Shown here one piece after another: positions 1-8,455 of a DNA stretch of 36,128 nucleotides. The notes under the pieces are model-generated. The model did no database searches. It saw nothing but the letters and a program-made list of their open reading frames with translations, and was not told where the DNA came from. Source of the DNA: Alphaproteobacteria bacterium. Its GTDB lineage: Bacteria > Pseudomonadota > Alphaproteobacteria > SMXQ01. The stretch's first letter is position 1. The number at the start of each line of letters is the position of its first letter. The stretch lies in the NCBI GenBank assembly GCA_004356985.1, contig SMXQ01000069.1, positions 1 to 36,128 on the forward strand, written 5' to 3'. A program made the translations under genes and the position numbers.

Positions 1-50
1 AAAGAAAATGGACGAGCTTAGGGCGGTGGCCCGGGAACAATTGTCCTAAC

Positions 51-69
51 CGATCGATACCTTCGATCG
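51..69. terminator. Small inverted repeat downstream of purB
   Basis: CGATCGA at 51-57 and TCGATCG at 63-69 are perfect reverse complements with a 5-base loop, lying just past the stop of the minus-strand purB gene. There is no clear U-tract, so a terminator role is only a guess. Bases 1-86 show no other gene. Confidence 0.3.
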
Positions 70-86
70 CCGGTGCCGGAAGTGCC

Positions 87-1385
87 CTAGGTTTCGCCGA
101 ACACCCGTTCGAAAATCGTGTCCACGTGCTTGGTGTGGTAGGAGAGATCGAATAATTCGTCGAGTTCGGCGCTGTCGAGGTGCGCTGCCACATTAGAATC
201 CGCCGCCAAGGCCGCTTGAAAGTCTTCGCCATTTTCCCAAACCAACGTGGCGTTGCGCTGGACCGCCTCATAGGCGTCTTCCCGGCTCATCCCCTTCTGT
301 GTCAGGGTAAGGAGGACACGTTGGGAGAAAACCAGCCCGCCGAGTTGGTCCAGGTTGCGTCGCATGTTTTCCGGATAAACCAGAAGTTTTTCGATCACTT
401 CGGTGGCTCGGTGCAGGGCAAAGTCCAATGTCACCGTCGCGTCGGGGCCGATCATCCGTTCCACCGATGAATGAGAAATATCGCGTTCATGCCAGAGCGC
501 CACATTCTCCAGCGCTGGGACCACCATGGAGCGGACTATCCGTGCCAGCCCCGTCAGGTTCTCGGTGAGAATGGGATTGCGCTTGTGGGGCATGGCCGAC
601 GAGCCCTTCTGCCCGGGCGCGAAATATTCCCCGGCCTCGTGCAATTCCGTTCTCTGCAGATGCCGGATTTCCACCGCCAGGCGTTCGATGGAGGACGCGA
701 TGACACCGAGTGTCGCGAAAAATGCCGCGTGCCGGTCGCGAGGGATGACCTGGGTCGAGACCGGTTCCACCGCCAAGCCCATCTTTTCCGCGACGTAACC
801 TTCCACGAAAGGGTCGATGTTGGCGAAAGTGCCCACCGCGCCCGATATGGCGCAGGTGGCGATTTCGGCTCTTGCCGCGAGCAGCCGGCGGCGGTTGCGG
901 CTGAACTCTGCGTAAAATCCTGCGAGCTTGACACCGAAAGTGGTCGGTTCGGCATGGATGCCATGGCTCCGCCCGACGCAAATCGTGTGCTTGTGTTGCA
1001 TGGCGCGGCATTTGAGCGCGGCCAGCAAGGCATCGATATCCGCTAACAAAATATCCGCCGCCTGGGTCAACTGCACGGCGAGGCAAGTATCGAGAACATC
1101 CGATGACGTCATCCCCTGGTGCACGAAACGGGCTTCCGGGCCGATATTTTCGGCAAGGTTGGTCAGAAACGCGATGACGTCATGTTTGGTTTCACGCTCG
1201 ATTTCGTCGATGCGCTCGATGTCGAAAGCGCCGGCTTCACGCACCGCCTTGGCCGCCTCGCTGGGAATCACGCCAAGCTCCGCCTGGGCGTCGCAGGCGT
1301 GGGATTCGATTTCGAGCCAGATCTTGTACTTGTTTTCGGAATCCCAGATGGCGACCATTTCGGGACGGGAGTAGCGCGGGATCAT
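87..1385 (-). CDS. purB: Adenylosuccinate lyase
   Basis: This 432-residue protein matches the length of alphaproteobacterial PurB. The enzyme removes fumarate from adenylosuccinate and from SAICAR, so it acts twice in cytosolic purine synthesis. The fumarase/aspartase superfamily signature SSAMPHKRNPI is visible near residue 265 and contains the flexible loop with the catalytic serine. The N-terminus MIPRYSRPEM and the segment TSSDVLDT (substrate-binding region, about residues 93-100) are also typical. The gene heads the left end of a minus-strand housekeeping run and follows radC with a gap of about 57 bases. No truncation or odd residue is seen. The identification is secure; the only alternative, another lyase of the superfamily, fits less well because of the PurB-type N-terminus. 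Confidence 0.96.
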   Translation of the reverse strand: MIPRYSRPEMVAIWDSENKYKIWLEIESHACDAQAELGVIPSEAAKAVREAGAFDIERIDEIERETKHDVIAFLTNLAENIGPEARFVHQGMTSSDVLDTCLAVQLTQAADILLADIDALLAALKCRAMQHKHTICVGRSHGIHAEPTTFGVKLAGFYAEFSRNRRRLLAARAEIATCAISGAVGTFANIDPFVEGYVAEKMGLAVEPVSTQVIPRDRHAAFFATLGVIASSIERLAVEIRHLQRTELHEAGEYFAPGQKGSSAMPHKRNPILTENLTGLARIVRSMVVPALENVALWHERDISHSSVERMIGPDATVTLDFALHRATEVIEKLLVYPENMRRNLDQLGGLVFSQRVLLTLTQKGMSREDAYEAVQRNATLVWENGEDFQAALAADSNVAAHLDSAELDELFDLSYHTKHVDTIFERVFGET

Positions 1386-1442
1386 GATGTCCTTCGGCTG
1401 TTCAAACTTTTCTCCGGCAGGGGCCCGGAAAAGAGGCGCAGT

Positions 1443-2123
1443 CTACAGTAAACCCAGGCTTTTGAAACTGGCATGGCCTTTCCTGCCGATGATCAGGTGA
1501 TCATGGAGGACGATGCCGAGGCGCTCACCCGCTTCCCGGATTTCCTTGGTCATGTCGATATCCTCCCGGGACGGTGTCGGGTCGCCCGAGGGATGGTTAT
1601 GGACCACGATAACGGCGGAGGCATCCAGTTCAAGGGCGCGCTTGATGATTTCGCGGGGATAAACCGGCGTGTGATCGACGGTGCCGGTCTGTTGCACTTC
1701 GTCGGTGATCAAGACATTTTTCTTGTCGAGGAAGAGGACGCGGAATTGCTCTCGTTTTTCCCGCGCCATGGCGATGTAACAATAGTCGATAAGCTGCATC
1801 CAGGACGACAATACGGGCTTGGACAAAACTTGGGTGCGGGCCAGCCTGATGGCGGCGGCTTGGACCGATTTGAGGGCGACGACGGTGGCGTCCCCGGCGC
1901 CGGGGACTTGCTTGATCTCCGACGGGCTTGCGAACAACAAGTCCGAATAAGAGCCGAATCGGGCGATCAAAGCCTTCGCCAAGGGCTTCACATCGGTCCT
2001 CGGGAGCGCCACGAAAAGAAGCAGTTCCACCAATTCATAATCGGAGAATCCGGTGCCCAAATCCCTTAGAAACCGGTCCCGCAGCCGTTGGCGATGCCCC
2101 AGATAATGCGCCTTGTCGCCCAT
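1443..2123 (-). CDS. radC: RadC family JAB-domain protein
   Basis: This 226-residue protein has the normal RadC length. An N-terminal helix-hairpin-helix-like part (about residues 1-95, with [19 protein letters not shown]) precedes a JAB/MPN+ metalloprotease-like domain. The JAMM motif is visible as [16 protein letters not shown] around residue 175, so the zinc ligands are present. RadC was named for DNA repair, but that role is disputed; a nuclease or peptidase activity is inferred only from the fold. The ATG is preceded by a GGGGA ribosome-binding sequence. It lies 18 bases after map on the same strand, so the two are probably co-transcribed. Confidence 0.92.
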   Translation of the reverse strand: MGDKAHYLGHRQRLRDRFLRDLGTGFSDYELVELLLFVALPRTDVKPLAKALIARFGSYSDLLFASPSEIKQVPGAGDATVVALKSVQAAAIRLARTQVLSKPVLSSWMQLIDYCYIAMAREKREQFRVLFLDKKNVLITDEVQQTGTVDHTPVYPREIIKRALELDASAVIVVHNHPSGDPTPSREDIDMTKEIREAGERLGIVLHDHLIIGRKGHASFKSLGLL

Positions 2124-2141
2124 GAATTCCCCGTTTGCGGC

Positions 2142-2999
2142 TCAGGCTTTGTAGGGCGGGCAGGTATGGCCCTTGGGGGACAGCGTGAAAATCTCGCATC
2201 CTTCGGCGGTGACGCCAATGGAATGCTCGAACTGCGCTGAAAGGGACCGGTCCTTGGTGACCGCGGTCCATTTATCGGCAAGGACTTTGACCTCGTAGCG
2301 CCCGGCATTGATCATCGGCTCCACCGTAAAGAACATCCCTTCCTCGATCACCAGGCCCTGGCCGGGTTTCCCGTAATGGAGCACGTTTGGCGGCGTGTGG
2401 AATTCCTTGCCCAGCCCGTGGCCGCAAAAATCCCTGACCACCGAGTAACGCATGCCCTCGGCAAATTCCTGTATGGCATGGCCGACATCTCCGAGGGTGG
2501 CCCCGGGCCTGATGGCGGCGATGCCCCGCATCATCGCCTGATAGGTCGTTTCCACGAGCTTCCGCGCCTTCACCCCGGGGTTGCCCACGTGGAACATACG
2601 CGATGAATCACCGTGCCAGCCATCGAGTATGGGCGTGACGTCGATATTCACGATGTCGCCGGTTTTGAGAATTTTACTGTCACTGGGGATCCCGTGACAG
2701 ACCACATGATTGACCGAGGTGCAAATGGACTTGGGAAACTGGCGGTAGCCGAGCGGCGCCGAGATTCCACCGCGATCGGCGACGAATCGGTGGCAAAGAC
2801 GGTCCAACTCGCCGGTTGTTACGCCCGGCTTCACATGAGGCGTTATGAAATCAAGGGTTTCCGCGGCCAAGCGGCCGGCGCGCCTCATGCCATCGAAATC
2901 GACCTCGCCATGAACCAGGATACCCGGCGAGCGTCCGGACTGGGCACCCCCTGCGGGAATCTGGCCGCTACGATACCTGGTCAGGTCAAGCTCGCTCAT
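2142..2999 (-). CDS. map: Type I methionine aminopeptidase
   Basis: This 285-residue protein removes the N-terminal methionine from nascent proteins in the cytosol. The five metal ligands of the pita-bread fold are readable: two aspartates in NIDVTPILDGWHGDSSRMF, the histidine in GHGLGKEFH, and the glutamates in TVEPMI and AQFEHS. The histidine in CTSVNHVVCHG matches the substrate-side histidine of the family. An N-terminal extension of about 28 residues precedes the catalytic core, as in many alphaproteobacterial copies. It sits between sfsA and radC on the same strand with short gaps, forming a map-radC pair. Nothing looks defective. Confidence 0.95.
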   Translation of the reverse strand: MSELDLTRYRSGQIPAGGAQSGRSPGILVHGEVDFDGMRRAGRLAAETLDFITPHVKPGVTTGELDRLCHRFVADRGGISAPLGYRQFPKSICTSVNHVVCHGIPSDSKILKTGDIVNIDVTPILDGWHGDSSRMFHVGNPGVKARKLVETTYQAMMRGIAAIRPGATLGDVGHAIQEFAEGMRYSVVRDFCGHGLGKEFHTPPNVLHYGKPGQGLVIEEGMFFTVEPMINAGRYEVKVLADKWTAVTKDRSLSAQFEHSIGVTAEGCEIFTLSPKGHTCPPYKA

Positions 3000-3051
3000 G
3001 ATGGTCCTTCGCGCCGCGTCGGATCAAAGCCGCGACATTCTCCGGGCCGCT

Positions 3052-3753
3052 TCATTGAAAGGCCATGGGCAACGGCGAATCCAGACGAATGCCGTCACGG
3101 CGGATTTTGCAGACATAGCAGAGAGTTTCAACGCCTTTTCGCCTTGCTTCGGTCAGCGCCGCGCCGTAGGTCGGATCGATGTCCGCGGCGATGGAGAACG
3201 TCTTGCAGTCCATCCTTTGCACCACGTAAAGCATCACCGCGCGGCTCCCATTCGCGACCGCGTCCGAAAGCTCGAGGAGGTGTTTGGTGCCCCGGGCCGT
3301 GACCGAATCGGGGAATTCCGCCAAGCTGCCGCGTTTGAGGTGGACATTTTTGACCTCCAGCCAGCAGTCGGGCAGGTCCTTTTCCCGAAGCAGAAAATCA
3401 ATCCGCGAATTCTTGCCATGGCGGACTTCCCGCCGCAACGACCCGTATTCGGCAAGCTCTTTGACCGTGCCAGCGCCCAGGGCTTCCTCGACCAAACGAT
3501 TGGGGAGTGAGGCATTGACCCCGACCAGATGCCGGCCCACGCGGACCAATTCCCAACTGAAGGCAAGCTTGCGCTTGGGGTTGTCCGACCGCGACAGCCA
3601 CACTTCCATTCCTGGCTCCGCCAGGCCCGTCATGGCGCCGGGATTGGCGACATGGGCGGTGACGCGCTCGCCGGATTCGAGTTCGATGTCGCTGAGGAAC
3701 CTCTTGTAGCGCCTAATCAGACGGCCCTTGAGGAGGGGCGTAGGGAATTTCAT
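3052..3753 (-). CDS. sfsA: SfsA family sugar fermentation stimulation protein
   Basis: A 233-residue protein of the SfsA family, proposed to bind DNA and to carry a nuclease-like fold; its true role remains unclear. Family motifs seen are the N-terminal MKFPTPLLKGRLIRRYKRF, HVANPGAMTGL, the segment SRIDFLL, WLEVKNV and PDSVTARGTKHL. These include the conserved D and E-x-K residues expected of a nuclease core. I chose the ATG at 3753 because the homologous part starts with MKFPTPL; an ATG 15 codons upstream exists but adds residues unlike the family. It is followed by map after about 52 bases. Confidence 0.92.
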   Translation of the reverse strand: MKFPTPLLKGRLIRRYKRFLSDIELESGERVTAHVANPGAMTGLAEPGMEVWLSRSDNPKRKLAFSWELVRVGRHLVGVNASLPNRLVEEALGAGTVKELAEYGSLRREVRHGKNSRIDFLLREKDLPDCWLEVKNVHLKRGSLAEFPDSVTARGTKHLLELSDAVANGSRAVMLYVVQRMDCKTFSIAADIDPTYGAALTEARRKGVETLCYVCKIRRDGIRLDSPLPMAFQ

Positions 3754-3864
3754 GGATGCAAGGGTAGCACCGTGCCTGCATATCACAATCAATTTCAACT
3801 GGAACGCTTACCCGACTCGACCCGCCAGAAGGGCGGAGAAATTACGGTGGAAAACCGTCACAGG

Positions 3865-5676
3865 TTAAGCCGGCTCGGCGGTGCAATTAAGAAATTTCGC
3901 GGCGAAATCCGCGGCCGGAACCGGCTTGCTGATCAAAAATCCCTGAATTTCTTCGCATCCCGCGTCCTGAAGGAATTCCAACTGATTTTCCCGCTCCACT
4001 CCTTCGGCGACGACTTTCAGATTGAGAGAGTGTGCCATGGCAAGGATGGCGCGGACAATGGCGGCGTCCTCCGGATTTTCGGTGACGTCGTCGATAAAGG
4101 AGCGATCGATTTTTAGGGCCTGGAGCGGGAAACGCTTGAGATGTCCAAGTGACGAATAGCCGGTGCCGAAATCATCGATGGCGATGCCGATTCCCATATT
4201 GTGCAGCAGGCACAGGGTGACGACGGCGTCTTCCGGATTTTTCATTAGCGAACTTTCGGTGATTTCCAGGGCCAACTGGTCGGCGCTCAAACCGCTTTCC
4301 TCAAGGGCGTCGGTGACCGTTCTCAGCATGTCTTCCTGATGGAACTGGCGGCTCGACATATTGACCGAAACCACCACCGGCGGCAGGCCGGAATCCAGCC
4401 ATTCCTTGGCTTGGGCGCAAGCTGTCTGAAGGACCCACTGGCCGATCGGCACGATCAATCCGGTTTCTTCGGCGATGGGGATGAAACGCGCCGGCGGCAC
4501 CAGCCCCAGTTCCGGGTGCTGCCACCGGACCAGCGCTTCCACGCCGACGATTCGGCGGTCGGGAAGGCTGATCTGCGGTTGGTAGTGGAGAAGGAGTTCG
4601 TCTCGTTCTATGGCGCGCCTCAGGTCGTTTTCCAGGTTCAGTTGTTCGACCGTGGTAGCGTTCATTCCAACGGTATAGAATTGAAAATGATTGCGCCCCT
4701 CTTCCTTGGCCCGGTACATGGCGACGTCGGCGTTGGTGATGAGGGCGTTCTTGTCTATGCCGTCGTTGGGGAAAAGACTGATGCCGATGCTTGTGGTGAC
4801 GAACACCTCGTGACCTTCGATAACCACGGGTTTCGATAATTTATCGATGATTTTCTTGGCGACTTTGGCGGCGTCTTGGGCCCCGTTGATGCCGTTCAGC
4901 ACGACCACGAATTCGTCTCCGCCCAGCCGCGCCAGGGTATCGCTGTCCCTGATGCAGGCATTGACCCGCAAGGCCACATCGGCCAATAGCTTATCCCCGA
5001 ATTCGTGGCCCAGGGTGTCGTTCACCAATTTAAACCGGTCCAGATCGAGCAATAAGAGCCCCACAAGAGTTTGTTGGCGGGTCGCCTGGGCGATCGCCTG
5101 AGTGAGGCGGTCAAGCAGCAGTTGCCGGTTGGGCAGACGCGTCAGGCTATCGTAATGGACCAGGCTTTGGAGCTGGCGTTCCATCCGTTTGCGTTCCATG
5201 GCAAAGCGGATCGAACGGATCAGGGCATCGGCGTCCAGGGTTTCCATGACGACATAGTCTTGGGCCCCAAAGGCCAAGGTCTGGACGGCGGCATCTTCGT
5301 CGTCGCTGGTGCCGCAAATGATCAGCGGGATATCGGCAAACAATTCGCTGACCGCACGGATGGTTTTCGAATTGTGGTCTTTCGGCCGGTCGAGGTGGAG
5401 TATCACGGCATCGTATTCGGCCTCCCTCGCGTCCCTGGCGGTTTGCGCCGCCTGCGCCATGCCGTGGACCCAATCCACGTGGAATCGGCCCCGCCCCGCC
5501 GCATCGAAAAGAGTCTCGAGATGATGGGTGTCCGCGCCTTGACGGGATACCAGCATCAAGCGCAAACGCCTGACTCGCGAAACCGGCTCCGCGAGCCTCG
5601 GGTAGGTTTGTTCGATGAGCCTTTGTGTTACGTCCGTCGCCACTTGTACTGTCCTACCTTTTTTACTTCCTGCCAT
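3865..5676 (-). CDS. GGDEF-EAL c-di-GMP turnover protein with N-terminal receiver-like domain
   Basis: This protein of about 603 residues has three parts. The first 150 residues are receiver-like, with an acidic ILHLD strand end that could be a phosphoacceptor. Next comes a GGDEF diguanylate cyclase domain with intact RLGGDEF and an RDSD inhibitory site five residues before it. Last is an EAL phosphodiesterase domain with GVEALVRW, NMSSRQFH, EITES, DDFGTGYSSL and KIDRSF, so the metal-binding residues look present. Both activities are therefore possible; the net direction cannot be read. The start is uncertain: the frame stays open to a GTG at 5814, with ATGs at 5739 and 5676. The last is preferred because the sequence before it is arginine/glycine-rich and unlike a domain. 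A perfect CtrA box lies at 5833-5848, just upstream. Confidence 0.88.
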   Translation of the reverse strand: MAGSKKGRTVQVATDVTQRLIEQTYPRLAEPVSRVRRLRLMLVSRQGADTHHLETLFDAAGRGRFHVDWVHGMAQAAQTARDAREAEYDAVILHLDRPKDHNSKTIRAVSELFADIPLIICGTSDDEDAAVQTLAFGAQDYVVMETLDADALIRSIRFAMERKRMERQLQSLVHYDSLTRLPNRQLLLDRLTQAIAQATRQQTLVGLLLLDLDRFKLVNDTLGHEFGDKLLADVALRVNACIRDSDTLARLGGDEFVVVLNGINGAQDAAKVAKKIIDKLSKPVVIEGHEVFVTTSIGISLFPNDGIDKNALITNADVAMYRAKEEGRNHFQFYTVGMNATTVEQLNLENDLRRAIERDELLLHYQPQISLPDRRIVGVEALVRWQHPELGLVPPARFIPIAEETGLIVPIGQWVLQTACAQAKEWLDSGLPPVVVSVNMSSRQFHQEDMLRTVTDALEESGLSADQLALEITESSLMKNPEDAVVTLCLLHNMGIGIAIDDFGTGYSSLGHLKRFPLQALKIDRSFIDDVTENPEDAAIVRAILAMAHSLNLKVVAEGVERENQLEFLQDAGCEEIQGFLISKPVPAADFAAKFLNCTAEPA

Positions 5677-5832
5677 TTCTGGTGATGCTGTTCCCGGCCC
5701 CCGCCGCGATTCTCTGCTCCATGCGACGCCGATTCTCATTCCGCTGGTTGGCCGCCGCCCTGAGGAGGTATGGGCCCATGTCCCGAGACAACCAAGGTTT
5801 CCGCGGTGCCCCACTCCCGACCCGGCGGAGCG

Positions 5833-5848
5833 TTAATACTTAGTTAAC
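5833..5848. promoter_or_regulatory. Perfect CtrA binding box upstream of the GGDEF-EAL gene
   Basis: TTAA at 5833-5836, a seven-base spacer, then TTAAC at 5844-5848 exactly match the TTAA-N7-TTAAC consensus for the response regulator CtrA, which is itself encoded at 19681-20418. The box is 19 bases before the open frame of the c-di-GMP gene and about 160 bases before the preferred ATG. A further TTAAC lies at 5857-5861. The GC content around it is low, so chance occurrence is more likely here than elsewhere in the window. Confidence 0.55.
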
Positions 5849-5980
5849 CAAGTATATTAACTATTATTAGGTAAAATTTTATTCAAATGAAGTATTTATG
5901 CAATATATTATAAGTATTTTCGAGAATATGTTGTATTTAATACTTGAACGCAAAAGGTTTCGAATTTATTAAAATACCCA
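5835..5980. repeat. AT-rich intergenic island with repeated AAGTAT/ATACTT motifs
   Basis: The region 5677-6161 between the GGDEF-EAL gene and cinA holds no convincing gene apart from a possible N-terminal extension up to 5814. Bases 5831-5998 are strikingly AT-rich against the GC-rich flanks. The motif AAGTAT or its complement occurs at 5836-5841, 5850-5855, 5890-5895, 5912-5917 and 5940-5945, in both orientations, so several overlapping hairpins can form. The two outer copies sit in the longer direct repeat TTAATACTT. No DnaA-box consensus was seen. A promoter region, a protein-binding array or a foreign insertion are all possible. Confidence 0.5.
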
Positions 5981-6161
5981 CTTCATGGAATAAATTTTGC
6001 CGTCTGCCGCAGGGCTTTGGGCCTGCCGATTTCCCTCGGCCACCCGTTGGCCGCGACATTTGGGCCCGGGCTGGCGGCGACAAGGCTAGAATGACCTTGT
6101 TCAGCGGGCCGGTGGCGCCTTAGTGGCCCAGGACCGGGGTTCGCGTGGCGGGAGGTCGATC

Positions 6162-6920
6162 ATGGAAGCAAAACCGGTAACCGCGGGGTTGGTGGTCATC
6201 GGCAACGAGATCCTTTCGGGCCGGACGCGGGACGCCAACACCCAGTTCATCGGGGCCGAACTCAACGATCTCGGTATCCGTCTGGCAGAGGTTCGCGTTG
6301 TCGCCGATGTTTGCGGGGCCATCGTCGGTGCCGTCGAGGCGTTGCGGAAGGAATACGATTACGTCTTCGTGACCGGCGGGCTGGGGCCCACCCACGACGA
6401 CATCACCGCCCGGAGTATCGCCAAGGCATTCGCCGTGGAGCTGGTTTGCGACCCCGAGGCCCATGCGCGCCTGGAACGCCATTACGGGAGCGAGCGGTTC
6501 AATGCGGCGCGCCAGCGCATGGCCTATATACCGGAGGGCGCCGCGCTGATCGACAACCCGGTCAGTGCGGCGCCGGGATTTCGGATCGAAAACGTCTTCG
6601 TCATGGCGGGGATTCCCCGCATCATGCAGGCCATGTTCGCGAGTGTCCGGCACCGGCTGTCAGGCGGCGCGCCGCTGCTGTCGCGGACCATCGGCACGGA
6701 TCTTGGTGAAGGGACCCTGGCCGCGGAACTCGGCCGCGTCCAGGAAGCGTTCCCCGACATTCAGATCGGCAGTTATCCGTCCATGGGGTCCGGCCGGTCG
6801 GGCGTGCGAATCGTGCTACGTTCGGTCTCCGAAGACCGGCTCGGGGCCGCGGTGGAGGCGGTGCGCGCCATGGCGGCGCGGCTCGGCGGGCAGGCCGAAG
6901 AACTCGACATCACCGGCTAG
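6162..6920 (+). CDS. CinA-type molybdopterin-binding domain protein
   Basis: This 252-residue protein has the MoaB/MogA-like domain of the CinA family (competence/damage-inducible protein A N-terminal half). Motifs include VVIGNEILSGRTRDANTQF at the start, FVTGGLGPTHDDIT in the middle and VMAGIPRIMQAMF later. In family members this fold binds molybdopterin or acts on pyridine nucleotides (ADP-ribose pyrophosphatase); the C-terminal NMN deamidase half of full CinA is absent, as in many alphaproteobacteria. I chose ATG 6162 because GGGAGG lies just before it; an in-frame GTG at 6123 is less likely. It is transcribed away from the AT-rich island. Confidence 0.88.
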   Translation: MEAKPVTAGLVVIGNEILSGRTRDANTQFIGAELNDLGIRLAEVRVVADVCGAIVGAVEALRKEYDYVFVTGGLGPTHDDITARSIAKAFAVELVCDPEAHARLERHYGSERFNAARQRMAYIPEGAALIDNPVSAAPGFRIENVFVMAGIPRIMQAMFASVRHRLSGGAPLLSRTIGTDLGEGTLAAELGRVQEAFPDIQIGSYPSMGSGRSGVRIVLRSVSEDRLGAAVEAVRAMAARLGGQAEELDITG

Positions 6921-6953
6921 AGCATTTCCCGGCTAAAGGATTGGGGGGGCGGG

Positions 6954-6977
6954 ACCAACGCTCATGGGGGCGTTGGT
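6954..6977. terminator. Hairpin downstream of cinA-type gene
   Basis: ACCAACGC at 6954-6961 pairs perfectly with GCGTTGGT at 6970-6977 across an eight-base loop. It lies 34 bases after the stop of the CinA-type gene and between two convergent genes. The downstream sequence has only a weak T stretch, so it could be a terminator or simply a stem in the intergenic DNA. Confidence 0.45.
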
Positions 6978-7060
6978 TCACCTTCATGGCGCGTCACGGC
7001 GGCGCAAAACCCGCCGGCGGTGTTTCCGGTCTCCCGGATCGGGACGTCAGGGGGCCGGGC

Positions 7061-7720
7061 TCATGGCTGGAGGTAGCGCCGGTGCTCGATAATGGTGCCG
7101 ATGATGCGGCCCGGATGATCGGCATCCATGTGCAGTATCGGCCAGTCGTCGTTGAGCGGCACCAGATCGATGATCGGACGGCCGGCGCTATCGGTGCCCC
7201 GCGGCCGGAATTTCTTGAACGTCGCCTCCTCCTCGCCATCGAGCTTGGCCACCACCAGGGCCCCGGGCTGGGGTGCGACGTCCGGGTCGATGATGATTTT
7301 GTCGTTTTCCTGGAAATCGGGAGCCATGGAATTGCCCTTGATCACCAGGCCGAAGGTATTGGCCCCGACGGTCTGTTCGGTGACCAGGCGGTCCATGCCG
7401 CGGCCTGGTGGATAGGGGTCGGCCACCGCGTTCCAGTCTCCCGCCTGCACGAAATCGATGACCGGAACCGTTTTGCCGCGGGGTCGATAGGGAACCGCCT
7501 CTTGTTCCTGGCCGGTATATTCGCCTTCGCCGGTGATCCAGGATACCCAGACCCCCAAGGCGTCGGCCGCGTCGCCCAAGTGATCGAGGCTGGGCCGCGT
7601 GGTGCCGAGTTCCCACTGCGCGACGGCGGCCCGGCTCACCCCGCAATGGTCGGCCAGCATCTGCTGGGTCATGTTCGCCCGTTGCCGGGCGTCGCGAATG
7701 CGGAGGCCGATACCGATCAT
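7061..7720 (-). CDS. XRE-family phage-type repressor with S24 self-cleaving domain
   Basis: This 219-residue protein has an N-terminal helix-turn-helix (residues 1-60, with LRIRDARQRANMTQQMLADH and GVSRAAVAQWELGTTRPSL) and a C-terminal S24/LexA-like peptidase domain. The likely Ala93-Gly94 cleavage site (DFVQAGDW), the nucleophile Ser131 in KGNSMAPDF and a lysine in the ATFKKF stretch near 169 are all visible, so RecA-stimulated self-cleavage is plausible. It resembles CI/C2-like prophage repressors more than LexA, whose DNA-binding domain is a winged helix. It is divergent from the DUF6362 gene, with palindromic operator candidates between them, which suggests repression of its own and its neighbour's promoters. 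Confidence 0.9.
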   Translation of the reverse strand: MIGIGLRIRDARQRANMTQQMLADHCGVSRAAVAQWELGTTRPSLDHLGDAADALGVWVSWITGEGEYTGQEQEAVPYRPRGKTVPVIDFVQAGDWNAVADPYPPGRGMDRLVTEQTVGANTFGLVIKGNSMAPDFQENDKIIIDPDVAPQPGALVVAKLDGEEEATFKKFRPRGTDSAGRPIIDLVPLNDDWPILHMDADHPGRIIGTIIEHRRYLQP

Positions 7721-7742
7721 AACGCCGCCATTATGAAAGACT

Positions 7743-7811
7743 TACTAACATTTGTCATGGAAATTTTGCGGGTAACCCCGGGTTACTATTGACAGAGCAG
7801 TTAGTATAACT
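7743..7811. promoter_or_regulatory. Divergent promoter-operator region for the S24 repressor and DUF6362 gene
   Basis: A perfect palindrome GTAACCC-C-GGGTTAC occupies 7772-7786. It abuts a consensus -35 hexamer TTGACA at 7789-7794 reading towards the DUF6362 gene. A second inverted repeat, AGTTA-GTA-TAACT, is at 7799-7811. The heptamer GTTAGTA occurs at 7800-7806 and, inverted, at 7743-7749. The spacing of the -10 element is unclear; TACTTT at 7812-7817 is a weak candidate. Arrays of such half-sites are usual for CI-like repressors, so the neighbouring S24 protein is the obvious candidate binder. Confidence 0.55.
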
Positions 7812-7856
7812 TACTTTTAGGGGCACCATCAGCGACCGACAAACGGAGGGAAATTC

Positions 7857-8450
7857 ATGTCACGACGTTATTCCGGCGGCGCCGGGCCGGGCAAAGGTGA
7901 GATAATGGGTGCCCCCGTACCGCTTCGGGGCGCGCGCAACGGAATGCGCGCCGAGATTCCCCCCGGCGGCGGCAAGCGCGGCGCAGGCCTGGCATGTCCC
8001 CTTTGGGACCGGGCCGCGGTGAAGACCCGGCTGGAGGAAGCCGCGGAGACCCTGAGGGCGATGACCCTGAACTGCCGCGACAGGCCCGCGCGGGTTGCTT
8101 CGGGCTGGCCTGATGTGGTGCGCCAAAGCTGCGAGGCTTATGGCTATAGCGAGGTTCGTGTGCGACCGCCGGCGCCGCCGCCGGCCCGTATCAGCCGCGC
8201 CGACGAAGCGGTAACCTGGCTCCTCTGGCTGACCGATGCCGAGCGCCGCGTGTCCTGGGCCCGGGCGTCGGGCATCACCTGGCGGCGGCTCGAGGATATC
8301 GATGGCCGCTCCCACGTCACCCTCCGCAAAATCCAGTTCTCGGCATTGGAATGTATTTGCAAGCATCTCAATGCCGCCGGCAGGGGACAAGACGTGGCGG
8401 CGGCGCGGACGCGGGCGCGACCGGATAACCCATGGCCGACCAGGCTATAA
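7857..8450 (+). CDS. DUF6362 family protein (phage-associated)
   Basis: This 197-residue protein matches the DUF6362 pattern: RLEEAAETLRAM near residue 60, then SGWPDVVRQSCEAYGY, ISRADEAVTWLLWL and RRVSWARASGITWRRLE in the last third. The end resembles a helix-turn-helix, and family members occur in alphaproteobacterial phages and gene-transfer-like elements. The exact role is unknown; DNA binding is inferred from the C-terminal helices. The first 55 residues are Gly/Arg/Pro-rich and unrelated to the family. The ATG follows a strong GGAGGG ribosome site by seven bases. It is divergent from the phage-type repressor and ends just before an orphan tRNA 3' end. Confidence 0.78.
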   Translation: MSRRYSGGAGPGKGEIMGAPVPLRGARNGMRAEIPPGGGKRGAGLACPLWDRAAVKTRLEEAAETLRAMTLNCRDRPARVASGWPDVVRQSCEAYGYSEVRVRPPAPPPARISRADEAVTWLLWLTDAERRVSWARASGITWRRLEDIDGRSHVTLRKIQFSALECICKHLNAAGRGQDVAAARTRARPDNPWPTRL

Positions 8451-8455
8451 ATAAT

